Shown: positions 1 through 11,694 of the stretch, one piece after another | How positions within the stretch are numbered: position 1 is the stretch's first letter | How the letters are laid out: each line of letters starts with the position of its first letter | Origin: Clavulina sp. PMI_390 | Taxonomy: Eukaryota > Basidiomycota > Agaricomycetes > Cantharellales > Hydnaceae | Direction: 5' to 3' | Assembly: GCA_015039315.1 (NCBI GenBank) | Contig: WIDE01000128.1 | Coordinates: 1 to 64,000 of the forward strand | DNA length: 64,000 nt | Notes under the pieces: generated by a model | The model's input: the letters and a program-made list of their open reading frames with translations, nothing else | Databases searched by the model: none | What the model was told of the DNA's origin: nothing | Program-made: the position numbers and the translations under genes

Positions 1-2279
1 CATGGTCTTCATCACCACCTTCGTCGTACTCGAGATCGGATTCTTCTCGGGATTGCGTTGCGCCATCTGCGTTCGCGCCCATTGCAGCTCGACGACTCGC
101 GCGACGAGCGTTCGATGATCGCGAGGCGACGCTGTTGGAGAAGAGTGGGAGGAGGTAGCGCTCATCGACGGCCTTGAATGACCAGTCTTGCCCGGCGAGG
201 TTCGTGAGCGAGGCCCGGCTCGAGATACGCTCGAGGGGAGCAGCGGCGCCGCCGTTCGATCGCGATGAATCGCCATGTCCTTCGTTCGCCGGGGACGACA
301 TGGGAAGAACTTCCCCGCCGTCAGAGTATGAATCATCTGAGCCGGCTGAGAAGGTCGCGCTCCCAGGTCGCGGCGTACGGCGGCCACGAAGATCACCTTC
401 GTTGTTTCGATCCCATCTGGGAGCCACAAACCTCGTCAGTAATCATGCTAGTGGTAAAATGAAAAAAGTATGCCTGACTCACCCATACGGGTCACGTCGT
501 CCATTCCAAGCACCACTGGTCCTCGATCCAAGCCACTCACGCTCTGATCGGCGACCAAAGAGCGCTCCTTCATCTTCGCTACTTGATCCCTCCTCCTCAA
601 CGCCCACTTTGATGCCGAGGACCTCGAGCATACGAGCAGTTGTTCCACCAAACATGATGACAGTCAGCACCACTACAACAAGAACTGTTGTGCGCAGGGC
701 CGCAGCGTTGTCACCCTGGAAGCCGTTGGACAAAGCCACACCAACAGCTCCACGGAGACCAGCCCAGAAGAGCATCATTTGGTACGAATGTGGGAGCTCC
801 TCGTGGCGTTGACCGCGAGCGCGATAGACAAAGTTGATGATTGAGGCCAATGGGAAAACGGCAAGATAGCGAGTCGCGATAACTGCAATCTAATTTGACA
901 GAGACTGCCAGTGAGAAATAGGCTTGAGGAAAGGGCGAGGTGGGAAAATATACCGTTGCTACAAGGATGAGGACTGGTCTGAATACTTGGACATCTTGTG
1001 TGAATAGATTGAGGCCCAGATAGATGAAGATAAAGTTCTCAGATAGTTGTGCAAGGACGGAGAACATGTATTTTGTTGTTCTTTGGGTTCGGCGAGACAT
1101 ATTGTGGTAAGCGTAATGCTTAAGTGTGATTCCACAGAAAAGCAAGGACACGATGCCTACAAACAGGATGTTGTGAGGATATATTTGGGGCAAGTGGGAA
1201 GTTGGTCATACCACTCATCTGGAGGCCGTTACTGAAGAAGTAGCTTGTATACGCGACCAAGGTAACGAGGCATGATTCGATGCCAGGGAATTGTGCCAGA
1301 TATGAATGCTTCAGGGTAAGCGAACACCCCAGGCCGAACATGACCCCAAGCGCCATGGAGATGCTGAAAGACAACAGGAAGATTCCAACACCATGGAAGA
1401 ACGACCCTACGTGGGGCTCCATGCCGTGAAACTTGGACAGGGTCTCGTACATGACGATACTGACAGCATCATTGAGAATACTTTCGCCAAAAATGACGGA
1501 GTAGAGATGCGGGTCGACCTTGTACTGGTTGAAGACGGCGAGAATGGTAACGGGATCCGTGGCCGATAGTGTGGAGCCGAATATGAGACATTCGAGTAGA
1601 GTGAGGCTTGGGACGAGGGCGGAGGGAGCCACCAAACGGAACAGGTATACGAGCACGCTGGGAAAGGGAGAGAGATAAGCAACCCAGGTTGATCAGAACA
1701 TGCAATGCTAACACGTACCCTATGCCTACGGCTGAGATGAAAGTGCCAGCAAAAGCAAAGGTCAGGATAGAACCAAAGTTGCGAAAGAATTGATCCTAAA
1801 TATTCGATGGCGGTGAGCATGACGAACAGGGTTCAGCGCGGGTAGGAAATGACGCAACCTGTTTCAGCTCATAACCAGAGTTGAGGATGATTGGAGGGAG
1901 TAAGAGGTTGAAGAAAAGGGTGTGTTTGAATTTCTGCGCATGTCGATTAGTTGTTAGAATAGGGAGCGCAGCACAGGGAGAGAGCGGGTCGCACAAGCAT
2001 ATCACGAATGAGATGCCCAGGGGACGCCCAGACAATCATCCCCACAAACATTCCGGCAAAGATGGAGAGCACGGTTTCATGAACGGTGCGGATGCGTTTA
2101 ATCTGGACATAGTAAGACGTCCATAGCGAGAGGATAAGGAGAATGCAAAGAATCGTTAACGCCCATGATCTGCAATGCTCAAAGTTAGCCGCAAAATCGA
2201 CCAGTCCAGCATTAACATGGACCAACGAGTAGAGTTCTTCCACTTCTGGGGTGGGTTCGTCCGTTGGGTCCGCAAACAT
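1..2279 (-). CDS. Na+/H+ exchanger, NHX/NHE6-9 type (3' end outside window)
   Basis: Membrane antiporter exchanging Na+ or K+ for H+, of the CPA1 family that acts on endosomes, Golgi or vacuoles (yeast Nhx1). Exons on the complement: 2227..2279, 1995..2169, 1859..1933, 1719..1795, 1212..1657, 954..1156, 483..889 and 1..431 (open at the window edge); all phases close, giving about 622 residues so far. Family motifs are visible: LWTSYYVQIKRIRTVHET in the first helix, PPIILNSGYEL, FGSTLSATDPVTILAVF, FGESILNDAVSIV (ion-binding ND) and FWAGLRGAVGVAL. The tail after about residue 480 is Ser/Arg/Asp-rich and polar, so probably a cytosolic regulatory region. I start at the Met of MFADPTDEP; an in-frame Met 30 nt upstream is possible. 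The 57-nt first intron (2170-2226) keeps frame if retained; splicing it restores the family's ELYSSWAL. Confidence 0.93.
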
Positions 2280-3327
2280 ACTCCTCTTTCTGGCCTGCTT
2301 CCAAAACACGTCGCCACAAAGTTTGGGTCCAGAACAGTGCCACCGCTCGGGAGAATTCGCGGCAAACTCCGAAAGAGCCGAAGCCTCTCATGTTCAGCAC
2401 AGACAACAATGTTGGCGAGAGACTGTAATCTATCTGGAAAGCATATCTCAATCATATCTCAAGTGCCTGCAATGCTCCGTCTCGCGATGTATGGGTTGGT
2501 GGGATAAAAGAACATGCTTCTCAAACAGTGAGAGGGAACCATTGACGTCCCACATCTGAGAGTCCACCACGCCAAGCGGAGGAAGATTGGTGCATGTACG
2601 AACCCGGCCATGGCTAACCTAGATGCCTAGATGTAAGTGGCCTATCACCCCTAGTGGACCCATTCGGCTTATACAGGGTCCTAATTAGCCCCCGAGGGAC
2701 TGCCACTTAAATTCATTCGCCCATGACTGAACTCGAGAGTGCCTTTGTCTCTGCTCATCCTTCGCACGGAACCTTCGTTCCATCTGTTTCACCTCCCTGC
2801 TTTGGGTGAACTCCGACGCATAAATGAATATTCTCCAATGGGGTGGACCCCGACGACCGACAAGCTGACCCTGATTGACTTGGGCACAGGATGTGTCGCT
2901 CAACACCCTAAGCTTCGAACCGGATGCATCGGACACATTCACACACAGCATATCTCGATTCTTGGCTCATACGCACCCATCGTGTCCATCGTGCATCACC
3001 TTTTTCAGGTTCCTGCCGGCGTGCCTAATCCCCACGACGACGTTGACGCGCTTGGGGCCACTAATTCCTCCCATAAAGCACTAATTCTTACTATCTGTTT
3101 GCTTAGCCCCCTGCATCACGGAAATTTCTCAAGCCCCACTATCTTGGTGTGCTCTCTGCGATGGCTGTTCAAAGGCTCTGCTCGATTGACTTACCGAACC
3201 TCCAACTTGGCGCATGGAAGAGCACGCCTCCTCCCAGCCACAAAACGCCTAATTGCCGTCTCTATTTGTTGAGCCCGCCGGATACCCCCTATTGCCTTTG
3301 TGGCGTCAAGTTGTGGGCTGGTGAGTA
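2280..3327. other. Intergenic region between exchanger and F-box gene
   Basis: No reading frame here resembles a known protein or has convincing splice structure. It must hold the promoter of the leftward exchanger gene (near 2280-2600) and of the rightward F-box gene (near 3000-3330). CT-rich stretches near 3000-3330 are typical of fungal promoters and leaders. Confidence 0.5.
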
Positions 3328-4830
3328 TTGCTTATATACAAGCATATGAATAGCCACGGCTCTAACACTCAAGTTCTTCCGTCTACTATGGTGGCCATCT
3401 CTACATTCTCTTGCTGGGACTTTAAAGAGGGCTTGACTATGCCCCGTCACCATAGAGATAGGCATACCATGCGTTCAGGTCAAGCAACTCGCACTTCGCC
3501 TCCTTCAATCCACGAGCGCTGTCTTCGCAATGCCCGACGGCCAGCGGTCAGTCTCTCAAGAGAGGTTCTCCTCCGCATTTTCGATCTGGGGCTCCGCATG
3601 GCCTTAGATGATGACACTGCCGATGATTTTTTGCTCTCTATATCGGCCGTTTGCCATGAGTGGAGGAAGCGTGCAATCGCTGCTCCCCACCTCTGGCGAT
3701 TCATCGTCTTCCTCCAATCACCTAATGGCGTTTCGTCGTTAGAGAGGATCGCGAATTACTTGTCACGTTCAGGTATGGTAGAGTTGGACGTCGTCATTCA
3801 TGTCGTTGGCGCCCAAAGCCGCCCGCTGGCTTTTTTCATGCAGATGGTCACACCCCATCTCTTTCGCTGCCAGGCGCTCTCTATCACTCTTATGAACACC
3901 TCTGGGGCTTTCCCCGTGCTCCCTATCGATGGTTACATGCCTCTCCTTCGAGACCTTTCGATTACCCTTCATGACACGCAGCCAGCGAGGACCTCAGCGC
4001 CCCTGCGGCTATTTGGCCCTCAATTGCAGTGCACACCCATCAACGTACACATCGAAGCATCAAACGAGTGTGCCGTCGATATTTCCGGGTTACACGTCGG
4101 GCGGCTGAGAAAAATTTCTCTTCTGCTACCTGGCCTTCGCCGCGAGCACCTCTCCCATATTCTCTCTCATTCCCAAAATCTTCGTTCTCTCACTCTGCGC
4201 GACGTCGATGACGCCGATCGCACTTTTACCCATTCATCTTCTATTCTTGCCGCCAATCTTCGTTCCCTTGCACTTGAGGATTGCGCCCTTCCCCTGAACG
4301 TTGTCCGTGCGTCCCACCTGCACCGCCTTTCGTTGGGCCTGCATGGCGGCCTGCGGGATTATTCATACCTATTCCCTTTCATGACACCATTTGCAGCGCT
4401 TCAGCATCTCAGCATCGGTATCATTTTAGATATCCCTGGCATCCCTGCCCTAGTGGCCGCATTCGTGCGGAACAACTCCACTTTGCGCAGTCTCCAGCTA
4501 GTGGCTGAACCCAGCGCAACGCAGATTCTCCTCCTCCTTGCCTCGAACCCACGAACGATGCCTCGCAACTTGAATCTTATCCGCCTTGTCCGCATGACAT
4601 GGGTAGACGATCAAGCAGAGCACCAAGGCGGACCCAGCGAGCTGCAGGACAATATGTATGATCTAGCGCAGGTTCTTCTGGGTCTTCTCGCAGTGCGCCC
4701 AGCGCTGTGCCTACATTGGTACCAGGATACAGAGAGGGCTGCTCAACCTCCCCAAATTCTTACTCTAAGCAGACAGATGCCCGGCCGATTACTGTTTCGG
4801 GATGGCTTTCCTGATTCTGACGAAGAATAG
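3328..4830 (+). CDS. F-box domain protein with degenerate leucine-rich region
   Basis: Single uninterrupted frame of 500 codons, probably a substrate adaptor of an SCF ubiquitin ligase. An F-box-like segment begins around residue 75 (VSLSREVLLRIFDLGL, then ISAVCHEWRKRAIAAPHLWR), matching the fungal 'F-box-like' pattern of P/S-x-E-x-L-x-x-I-F followed by VCxxW and APxLW. The rest carries irregular leucine-rich motifs such as LRSLTLRDVDD, LRSLALEDCAL, LHRLSLGLHGG and LQHLSIGIILD, as in the large agaricomycete families of F-box/LRR proteins. The start is uncertain: the Met at 3388 or at 3439 is nearer the domain than the first one. Which substrate it recognises cannot be told from sequence. Confidence 0.8.
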   Translation: MLIYKHMNSHGSNTQVLPSTMVAISTFSCWDFKEGLTMPRHHRDRHTMRSGQATRTSPPSIHERCLRNARRPAVSLSREVLLRIFDLGLRMALDDDTADDFLLSISAVCHEWRKRAIAAPHLWRFIVFLQSPNGVSSLERIANYLSRSGMVELDVVIHVVGAQSRPLAFFMQMVTPHLFRCQALSITLMNTSGAFPVLPIDGYMPLLRDLSITLHDTQPARTSAPLRLFGPQLQCTPINVHIEASNECAVDISGLHVGRLRKISLLLPGLRREHLSHILSHSQNLRSLTLRDVDDADRTFTHSSSILAANLRSLALEDCALPLNVVRASHLHRLSLGLHGGLRDYSYLFPFMTPFAALQHLSIGIILDIPGIPALVAAFVRNNSTLRSLQLVAEPSATQILLLLASNPRTMPRNLNLIRLVRMTWVDDQAEHQGGPSELQDNMYDLAQVLLGLLAVRPALCLHWYQDTERAAQPPQILTLSRQMPGRLLFRDGFPDSDEE

Positions 4831-7256
4831 CTATCTTTTCTCTCACCATAAGCGGTTGTGGAATTTTCTTTCTCATCCAACCCTAACATTCAGTGGCTGT
4901 TGGCATGTCTGGACCTGGGCTGGTGAACCCTATACCTCTCCACAACTCATTCCTTGCCCCAACCAACCCGCTTCACATGATCTTCCGGGCTGCACCACCA
5001 GATTCATTTCGTCTATTGCCTTTCCAACACCCGCCTGCCGAGACCGCCGAAGCCTAACTCCGAGCATCCTCCCCCTCCTGGTCGGGCGAACCCATAGATC
5101 CCACTCAGTCCATCAGGCGATCCATTTCCGCCCTGGTGTCTGCCTTACAATGTTCTCATCAATCGCCCCGATCGGCGGCACGTCCTCGCAACGTTCCGTT
5201 CATGCTATTCAGTTATCGCCTTTGTCTTCCTCACAGTTATCGACCCTACTCTATAGACCCTGCAACAATCCCATTCTCAGTCTGGCCCCCGCACATCCTC
5301 ACTCACATCCCACATCAGCGATCATGGACGCTCCATTTAGACTGCTTCTCAATCACCTCGTTCGTTTTTCTTGTACACCCTGTAGCACTATCCCATCACG
5401 ATTGCCTCGTCCTCTCATGCCTTGTATTGACATCATAGTCTCCAGATCGCTCGGTGCCCTTTCAAATTGGTTGTTTCTCATTCATGACTGTAGCATTTCA
5501 TTCCCTCAAGCGCCCGTTCTCTACATTGTACAGTAGCTCAAGGTCAATGCAATTTTCTCAGCATCCTTCCATTCCCAGTCTCCTCAATCCTCTCGGGCAC
5601 TGGGCCTTCTCTCAATTAGTGCTTCCGGGCACACACAATTGGGGATTATACGCACAATAATGACTACCCAGACTCACGAGCCGCCAATTCTCCCCACATG
5701 AGTCAATGGAATCGTCAGTTCAGACCTCCTATAACTGGTATCAAATGATCATCACCATATGACAGTGGCTTTGGACAGTCCGAAGCTTCTACTAATTGTT
5801 TGGCGGAGCCTCCTAGGTTCCCCACATCTCCTATTCAGGCTCTGCGGGCGAGGCTTCCGCAAACACCCTTTTTTCTGGATATATATAAATAGAACCTTCA
5901 GCGCCATTTGAATGGGAGAACGAGGGAACTTGAATACAGCCGAGACATGGACCTCGAACTCCGAAAAAGCGAGAAGGACGTTGCTAGGATAAGGAGGCAT
6001 TCGTGTGAGGTGCCAGTGACCGATTCGTGCTCCAAGACTTGGGATTCTTCCGGAATGAGAACCATCATCGATGATGTGTTAGAGGCGACCTAAAGATGTT
6101 AGGATTACCGCAAGTAATCGAAAAAAAGGCGGGAACAAATACGGAGGCGATGCTGTGTCGGCTTCGCTGAGAAGGTATACTTCCGCCAAGCACATAGGCG
6201 AGGTATTTTGCTGGCGTGCACAGCTATGGGCTTCAGAAAGGCAGGACGCGTTCGTGGAAAAAGGCTGAGCAAACCAAGCCTTTTCGTCTGGATCGTCCGA
6301 TCGAGACAGGGGGAAGAAGCATTGACTTTGTAGCCGCATAAGGGTTTGGTGCCGCTTAATCAGATTCGGGAAGGCTTGGCTCTCAAGGCAGCCCTATTTG
6401 GCTCGGATGACTCAATGCGCTAGGCGAGCTCGAGGCTCGCAATCACACTACCTCGTTTCTCGTAACAAGAAGAGGCTTCCTTGAAGTCTAGGAATGGGAA
6501 CAAAGGCAGATTGGGAGTTCCCGAGGATGGATAGTCGAGGATTTCAAGACAAACAATGGAGTTTACATGGCTTATCACATTTGAGCTGGTGTGCAATTCA
6601 TGCATCCATGTCAAAGGCGCGAGATGCCAAGCATCTGAACCACGTAGATCAGCCCAACGAGAAGTTAGAAGGCGTGCCGCCGAGATAGGTAGGGAGTGAT
6701 TGCTCAGAAGTACAGATCAGCCTTGTAGGTGAATCAAGGCGAGCTCATGGCACTGCGAATACAGTGAATGTGGCAAATCTGGCGAAATGTGTAGGAGGGT
6801 CCTGACTGTGTGACTTGGTCAAAGCATCGAAGGAGCGTGCAGGGCCTACATTCGGGGGTAAGCGCAGAGAAGCATGATTCAAAATCCCCTTAGGGAACCT
6901 AGGGAAAGCTATCAAGCTCGTGCTGTGACCTCTCTCTCACGAGACAATAAGCGGACCAAGGCAAAGGAATAGAGGCAGGCTCCGGGTAGTTCCCCAGACC
7001 ATGCCCCCCGCAGGTATTATACGCAGATTCTTATTAGGATATTTGTCATTTATCCTGACGACTTGCACAGGTTGGTGACGCGTACTGCCGAGCTTGGTCA
7101 GTCGCGAGATCACACAACAGAGCACAACAACCACCTCCAACCTAGGATTCCACCAAGGAATTATCAACTATTAACCCCTGTCATCTTCATTATTCTCCTT
7201 GAACATCTTGAAGTCGTTCTTAGACCACTGGGTGCCAATACCATCTCTCCACTCTC
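4831..7256. other. Long gene-poor interval
   Basis: About 2.4 kb with no supportable gene. The longest frame (4802-5536, plus) overlaps the end of the F-box gene, is rich in Ser/Pro/His from CT-rich DNA and has no domain; it is probably 3' UTR. Frames between 5700 and 7200 are short, lack splice-consistent partners and show no recognised motifs. The last 100 bases before 7257 should contain the OPA3-like promoter and leader. Confidence 0.5.
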
Positions 7257-8703
7257 ATGGCGACGGTCAAACTCGCCACACTAGCCATTCGCGTGAGTTT
7301 GCTTACTGCTCGGCAAATGATCTGCCCAAGAGTCGACACTTCATATTAAGCTCTTCAATAAATCGTACACCCACTATGGATGCCTGTGATAATCTGTGGA
7401 AGCGCAGACACTTGCGAAACCTATTGCAGCGCGTCTAAAGCAACAGGCACAACAGTGAGTTTGGCAACGTTCTCTCCCATGCATTCCATTGTCAACTGAC
7501 GTCGCCACTTCTTCCGATGCTGTTTCAACGTGCCTCGATCCTCGTACTCTCATAAAGACATGACACGTTCAAGCAGATATGTATCTCTCTCGCCCAATGG
7601 AGCCATCGGTCCGAAGTGCGTCTGAGGACAGGCCTCCTCGGTGAGAATCCAAAGAATATCCGGCCGTTGAGTGAAGCACGGTGCGTGTTCAAGCCATTCC
7701 CATTCCCCTCGATGGCCCTGGCCCCGTATCCCCGTTTGAGGCCGCGCGCGAATAGCTCGCCTATTCGCTAACATGTGAGACGGCCAGCGTGGAATTCTCG
7801 CATAAAGCTCCAATCGAGGGGGAAACCTCGCTTCGCCATACTTTTTGTACCACAGTACTAGATTTCTTCCAGCTAATATATAACTCCTCCTCTTCTTAGG
7901 GCTATCCAGAACGGCGCCGACAACCGTACGTTGTTACAAAAGAGGTCATGTCATATATTAGTGTTTCAGATACTAACAGTGAGGACGTTTCATCAGTCGC
8001 AGAGGGATTTCTATTCGCGGTAGCGGCCGCGCTTATCTTGGGAGAAACCTGGCGTGAGGATGGCGCCCTTCTCTTCATTGTGAATTTGGTGGCGCTCATT
8101 ACTTATTCTCTCAGGCGGAGCCCGCAAGGACGCCAATCGAAGGGATGCTGTTGACGACGCGTTGACAGAACTGAGGGAGAAGGTAGAGACTGCGACCAAT
8201 CAAGTCAACGCGATATCGCGGTCAATAGAGGAGCGGCTAGAAGCTGAAGATGAGCGGTATGTCGCTGAGCCCTTCCATCCGCGCTGTATATCGTTTTTGT
8301 TTTCCTGCTTGTGTTTTGTTGGAGTCCGGGAGTTTGCGGACTGTGGAAACAATTCTCAGAGATCTGCGTGCTTGGGAGGCCCTTGTTGCTGATTGCTTCC
8401 ACCACACAGGCATCGGGAGTTGACCCGGATTTTGTCAAGAGTAGTAGAGATTGGGCTCAGAGGAGGTCAGCAGACCAACATCATCATCACACGCTGACGA
8501 CATGTTTTGATCGCATCGTTACTGCCCGCTTTCCAGGATGGGCCCAACTTGCTGAGACAGGGTCCCGCGTAGAGATTCCGCTTTCTGTACCGCGGTTGCT
8601 TGGACCAGGCCTAGGCTCTGAGCCTGATGCCGCATCGTCACAGCAGGACAATGCAAATGGGAATGATGGCGAGCACCCAGGGGATACGTCGAGCTCATCG
8701 TAG
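7257..8703 (+). CDS. OPA3-like protein (mitochondrial)
   Basis: Eight exons: 7257..7292, 7408..7454, 7558..7680, 7900..7925, 7997..8053, 8115..8256, 8410..8465 and 8537..8703, closing exactly to 217 residues. The N-terminus (MATVKLATLAIRTLAKPIA) is the family's mitochondrial targeting region. Next come HDTFKQICISLAQWSHR and LRTGLLGENPKNIRPLSE, then the hydrophobic core LAEGFLFAVAAALILGETW and a coiled-coil-like stretch beginning ANRRDAVDDALTELREKV, the conserved OPA3 order. OPA3 proteins sit in the mitochondrial membrane and affect mitochondrial shape; human OPA3 is linked to optic atrophy. The C-terminal 60 residues are low-complexity and acidic. The exon structure is highly fragmented, with a 26-nt internal exon. 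Confidence 0.92.
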
Positions 8704-9107
8704 TCGGGATCGGAGGAACGCTTTCGATAGGGTGGAGTTTCCCGTTAGCCGTAATATGGTAGCATGTGCCTGTGACTAGTGGTGCAATTAGAAGCAACAT
8801 ACTATTTTCGATCGGAGGGAGGGTGAATCATTCGATCAGAGCGATCCGAGCCTAAACCCGTATGGCATCTTCCGTGCGCGAGCTATTAGAGCTACTATTC
8901 GAGCCAGTCGGATGATGCTATGATGCGGCCATGCGACAAATACTTTAGTCAGGACGCTATCATAAGCCAGTGGAGGTCTCCGAAGCCTCTTCTTTTGATT
9001 AGCGACTACCACCTGCCTCTGCTGCCCCCTTGATTGTGTGTCGCCCCTGTGGGTTCCTGTGAGGGATCGTTGCTCATCAAGCACGCTAGACTACGGACGA
9101 GTGTATA
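8704..9107. other. Intergenic region between OPA3-like and lactone oxidase genes
   Basis: About 400 bases with no gene seen; it should hold the 3' end of the OPA3-like transcript and the promoter of the lactone oxidase gene, which has the same orientation. Confidence 0.5.
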
Positions 9108-11056
9108 ATGGGACCACCACTGCCATCAACGACGTCGAGCGCGCACCTTAGAACTCTTCTAGAGCCATGTGTCATTCCCTCCTCGAGCCCTCGCTCTCAC
9201 TACCGCAACTGGGCTCGAACTTACGCAGCCACACCGCATACAGCCTTCCAACCCACGTCGGAGGATCAATGCGCCGCGATCCTCAAACTTGCGGAGCTCG
9301 AGGGCCGCGTCGTCCGCGCTGTCGGTTCGGGCCACAGTCCGAGTGACCTGCCATGCACGAGCGACTTTATGGTCCGCATGGATAGGCTTGATGGACTCAT
9401 CGAGGTCAGCCTTGCATTTATTTTTGTTTTTTTCTCTCCACTACGTTGGCAGCTCCTGATCAGCAATTCCATCCAAACCTCCAACTTTTTTCTCGTCCCA
9501 CCATCTCGATTCGGAATGAATCGGACCTTCCGGCACTTTTTCAATGCCGCTCTGAATTCGCCATTTTGCGCCCGACGCTCGCCATCAACCATCGCTTATT
9601 GGGGATTCATCGACCGTCAACCCCGCACTATTCATGCCCTCGGTCGCCCTTGACGTGCTCGTATTGCAAATTACTGCATCCTGACGGATTGGTTTCATAG
9701 CTTGACCGAGAAAAGCTGGTCGTGACAATTCAAGCTGGCATGACACTTATGGCCCTCAATGATCTCTTGGATGCCGAGGGATTAGCCATGCCGAACCTAG
9801 GGTCCATATCCGATACCACTATCGCGGGCGTGATCAGCACTGGCACGCATGGTACCGGCATCGACTATGGCTGCCTCGCGACACACGTCATCGCACTCGA
9901 CGTCCTACTCGCCGATGGCACTCGTGCACACTGCTCACGATCCGAATCAGAGGATTTATTCCTGGCCTCATTGTGCGGTCTTGGTACGACGGGCTTGATT
10001 ATGCACGTGTCGATTCAAGTCACCAAGGCATTCCAGCTCAAGGAGGTCAGGACAGTCATGCACATCGACGATGTTATTCGCGACGTCGAGACATTAGCTT
10101 CTGATGGGGAATTTGTCAGGCTCTGGTGGGCTCCGCATATAGAGCAAGTGGCAGTCACCCGAGCCAACAGGACATCGACTCCCGAGGTACGTTTTGTCGA
10201 TGCATTTCCCCCTTGTCTACATCGAGAATGGCAACTCACTCGTCCTCTGATTGACAGCCCCCCCAGAGCCCATTCTCTTGGTTTTGGAACTCGTTCATTG
10301 CCGGCACTTTGGGAGAATTCCTCCTCTATCTTGGCCTCTTCATCCCCATCTTCGAATGGTGGGGCAACCTGCTCAAATCCCGCATCACTGTCGTCCCCTA
10401 TACCTCGGTTGGCCGCTCCGACAAGATATTCAACCTCGACTGTGGCGAAATCCAATACACAACTGAATGGAATGTTCCCTTTGAGGAAGCGAAAGCTACC
10501 TTGATGGAGCTCAAAGCGTGGTGTGAGCTGTCAAAATCAAGGGGTGATCAATTGCCAAGCTTCCCAATCGAGGTGCGCTTTTCCAAGCAAGATGATATTT
10601 GGCTGAGCCCGGCGTATGGACGGACATCGTGTTGGATCGGGATCGTGAAGTACAAGTGAGTTGTCGTCTTGTGGCCCAACCTCTAGTTTACTTTCTGACA
10701 AATTCAACGATCGGATCTCCTACTACGCCCCCTGCTCTCTTCCAAATGTCTGCCCCTGAATCAGGCCCTATGGTCGTCCTGTCCCCTTCCAGTCTCTCTC
10801 TCAGCAGTTTGAGGAAATCCTTCAGGCCCATAACGGTCGTCCACACTGGGCGAAGACACACTCATTCTCCCCCTCGGGCCTGCGCTCGCTCTACCCTCGT
10901 TTCGATGATTTCGTCAGTGTTGTGAGGCGCGTAGATCCCAAGGGACGCTTCCAGAACGAATATGTACGGCGCCATGTGTTCCAAGAGTCACTCATCGAGG
11001 ATGAGGAGGGCCAAGTGTCCTCAGTGCACACCTCCGTCTATGCAAAGAACACATAA
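9108..11056 (+). CDS. ALO1: D-arabinono-1,4-lactone oxidase
   Basis: Last enzyme of fungal D-erythroascorbate synthesis, oxidising D-arabinono-1,4-lactone with O2 via FAD in the mitochondrial outer membrane (known from yeast Alo1). Exons 9108..9404, 9701..10186, 10258..10655 and 10765..11056 close to 490 residues, the usual family length. The FAD domain shows AVGSGHSPSD (residues 71-80), where the His is the expected covalent FAD site, then VTIQAGMTLMALND and STGTHGTGIDYG. The ALO domain ends with the diagnostic HWAK (RPHWAKTHS) and a C-terminal RRHVFQESL segment. A hydrophobic stretch (GEFLLYLGLFIPIFEWW) fits the membrane-associated segment of family members. The antioxidant role is inferred from homologues. 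Confidence 0.95.
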
Positions 11057-11694
11057 AGTGCTAGGTTTTCTCTACTCTCCTCAACAATGTGCCTGTTAGG
11101 TCCTTCTGAAGAATATCTTTCCTTTATTTCTTGATTTACTGCCCTAACGGGTTTCGATTTTTTGGTTCTTTGTCCTTTGCGCGCTCGATCTCATTTTTTG
11201 GGTACCCAGGGCACGCTAGACTTTTCTCCCCCCTCCTCTCATAGACAATATTCCCCCCCCAACACCTCTTCCTTTCTCTTGCCTGATTTGAGTACTGTAA
11301 GCTATGTACCGAAAGATCTTGATACCCGAGTCGGCGAATTGATTAGTTGGTAGATGAATGCATGAGCTGCCAGGGCAGTTATCGAAGCGCAGTACATCAG
11401 CAATATTAGGCACACGGCGAGATCGCCCCATGTATCATTTTAGCAAATTACCGAGCTGAAGCCCATTGCATTCATATAAGAGGGTCTAGCGTGTATTATA
11501 GTATCTCCAACGTCTCGCAGTATGCGGCAACTAGATTTCACAATCTCATCATTCTTCATACCTGAATCCATGCACGGGGAGATCATGCATCCCAGGAGGT
11601 TGGAAATTAGAATGTGAGACGATGTGTATTGGAAGCATGGTTGTAGTAGACGACACAAAGTCCCAAGAGCATTGAGCCGTATCACTCAATTCTC
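11057..11694. other. Convergent 3' intergenic region
   Basis: Lies between the 3' ends of the rightward lactone oxidase and the leftward METTL14-like gene, so it should contain only UTRs and termination signals. A T-rich tract follows the lactone oxidase stop (11100-11165). No coding signal is seen. Confidence 0.5.

Noticed and set aside
4802..5536. Plus-strand frame of 244 codons
   Set aside because: Overlaps the end of the F-box gene in another frame, CT-rich composition, no recognised domain; probably 3' UTR.
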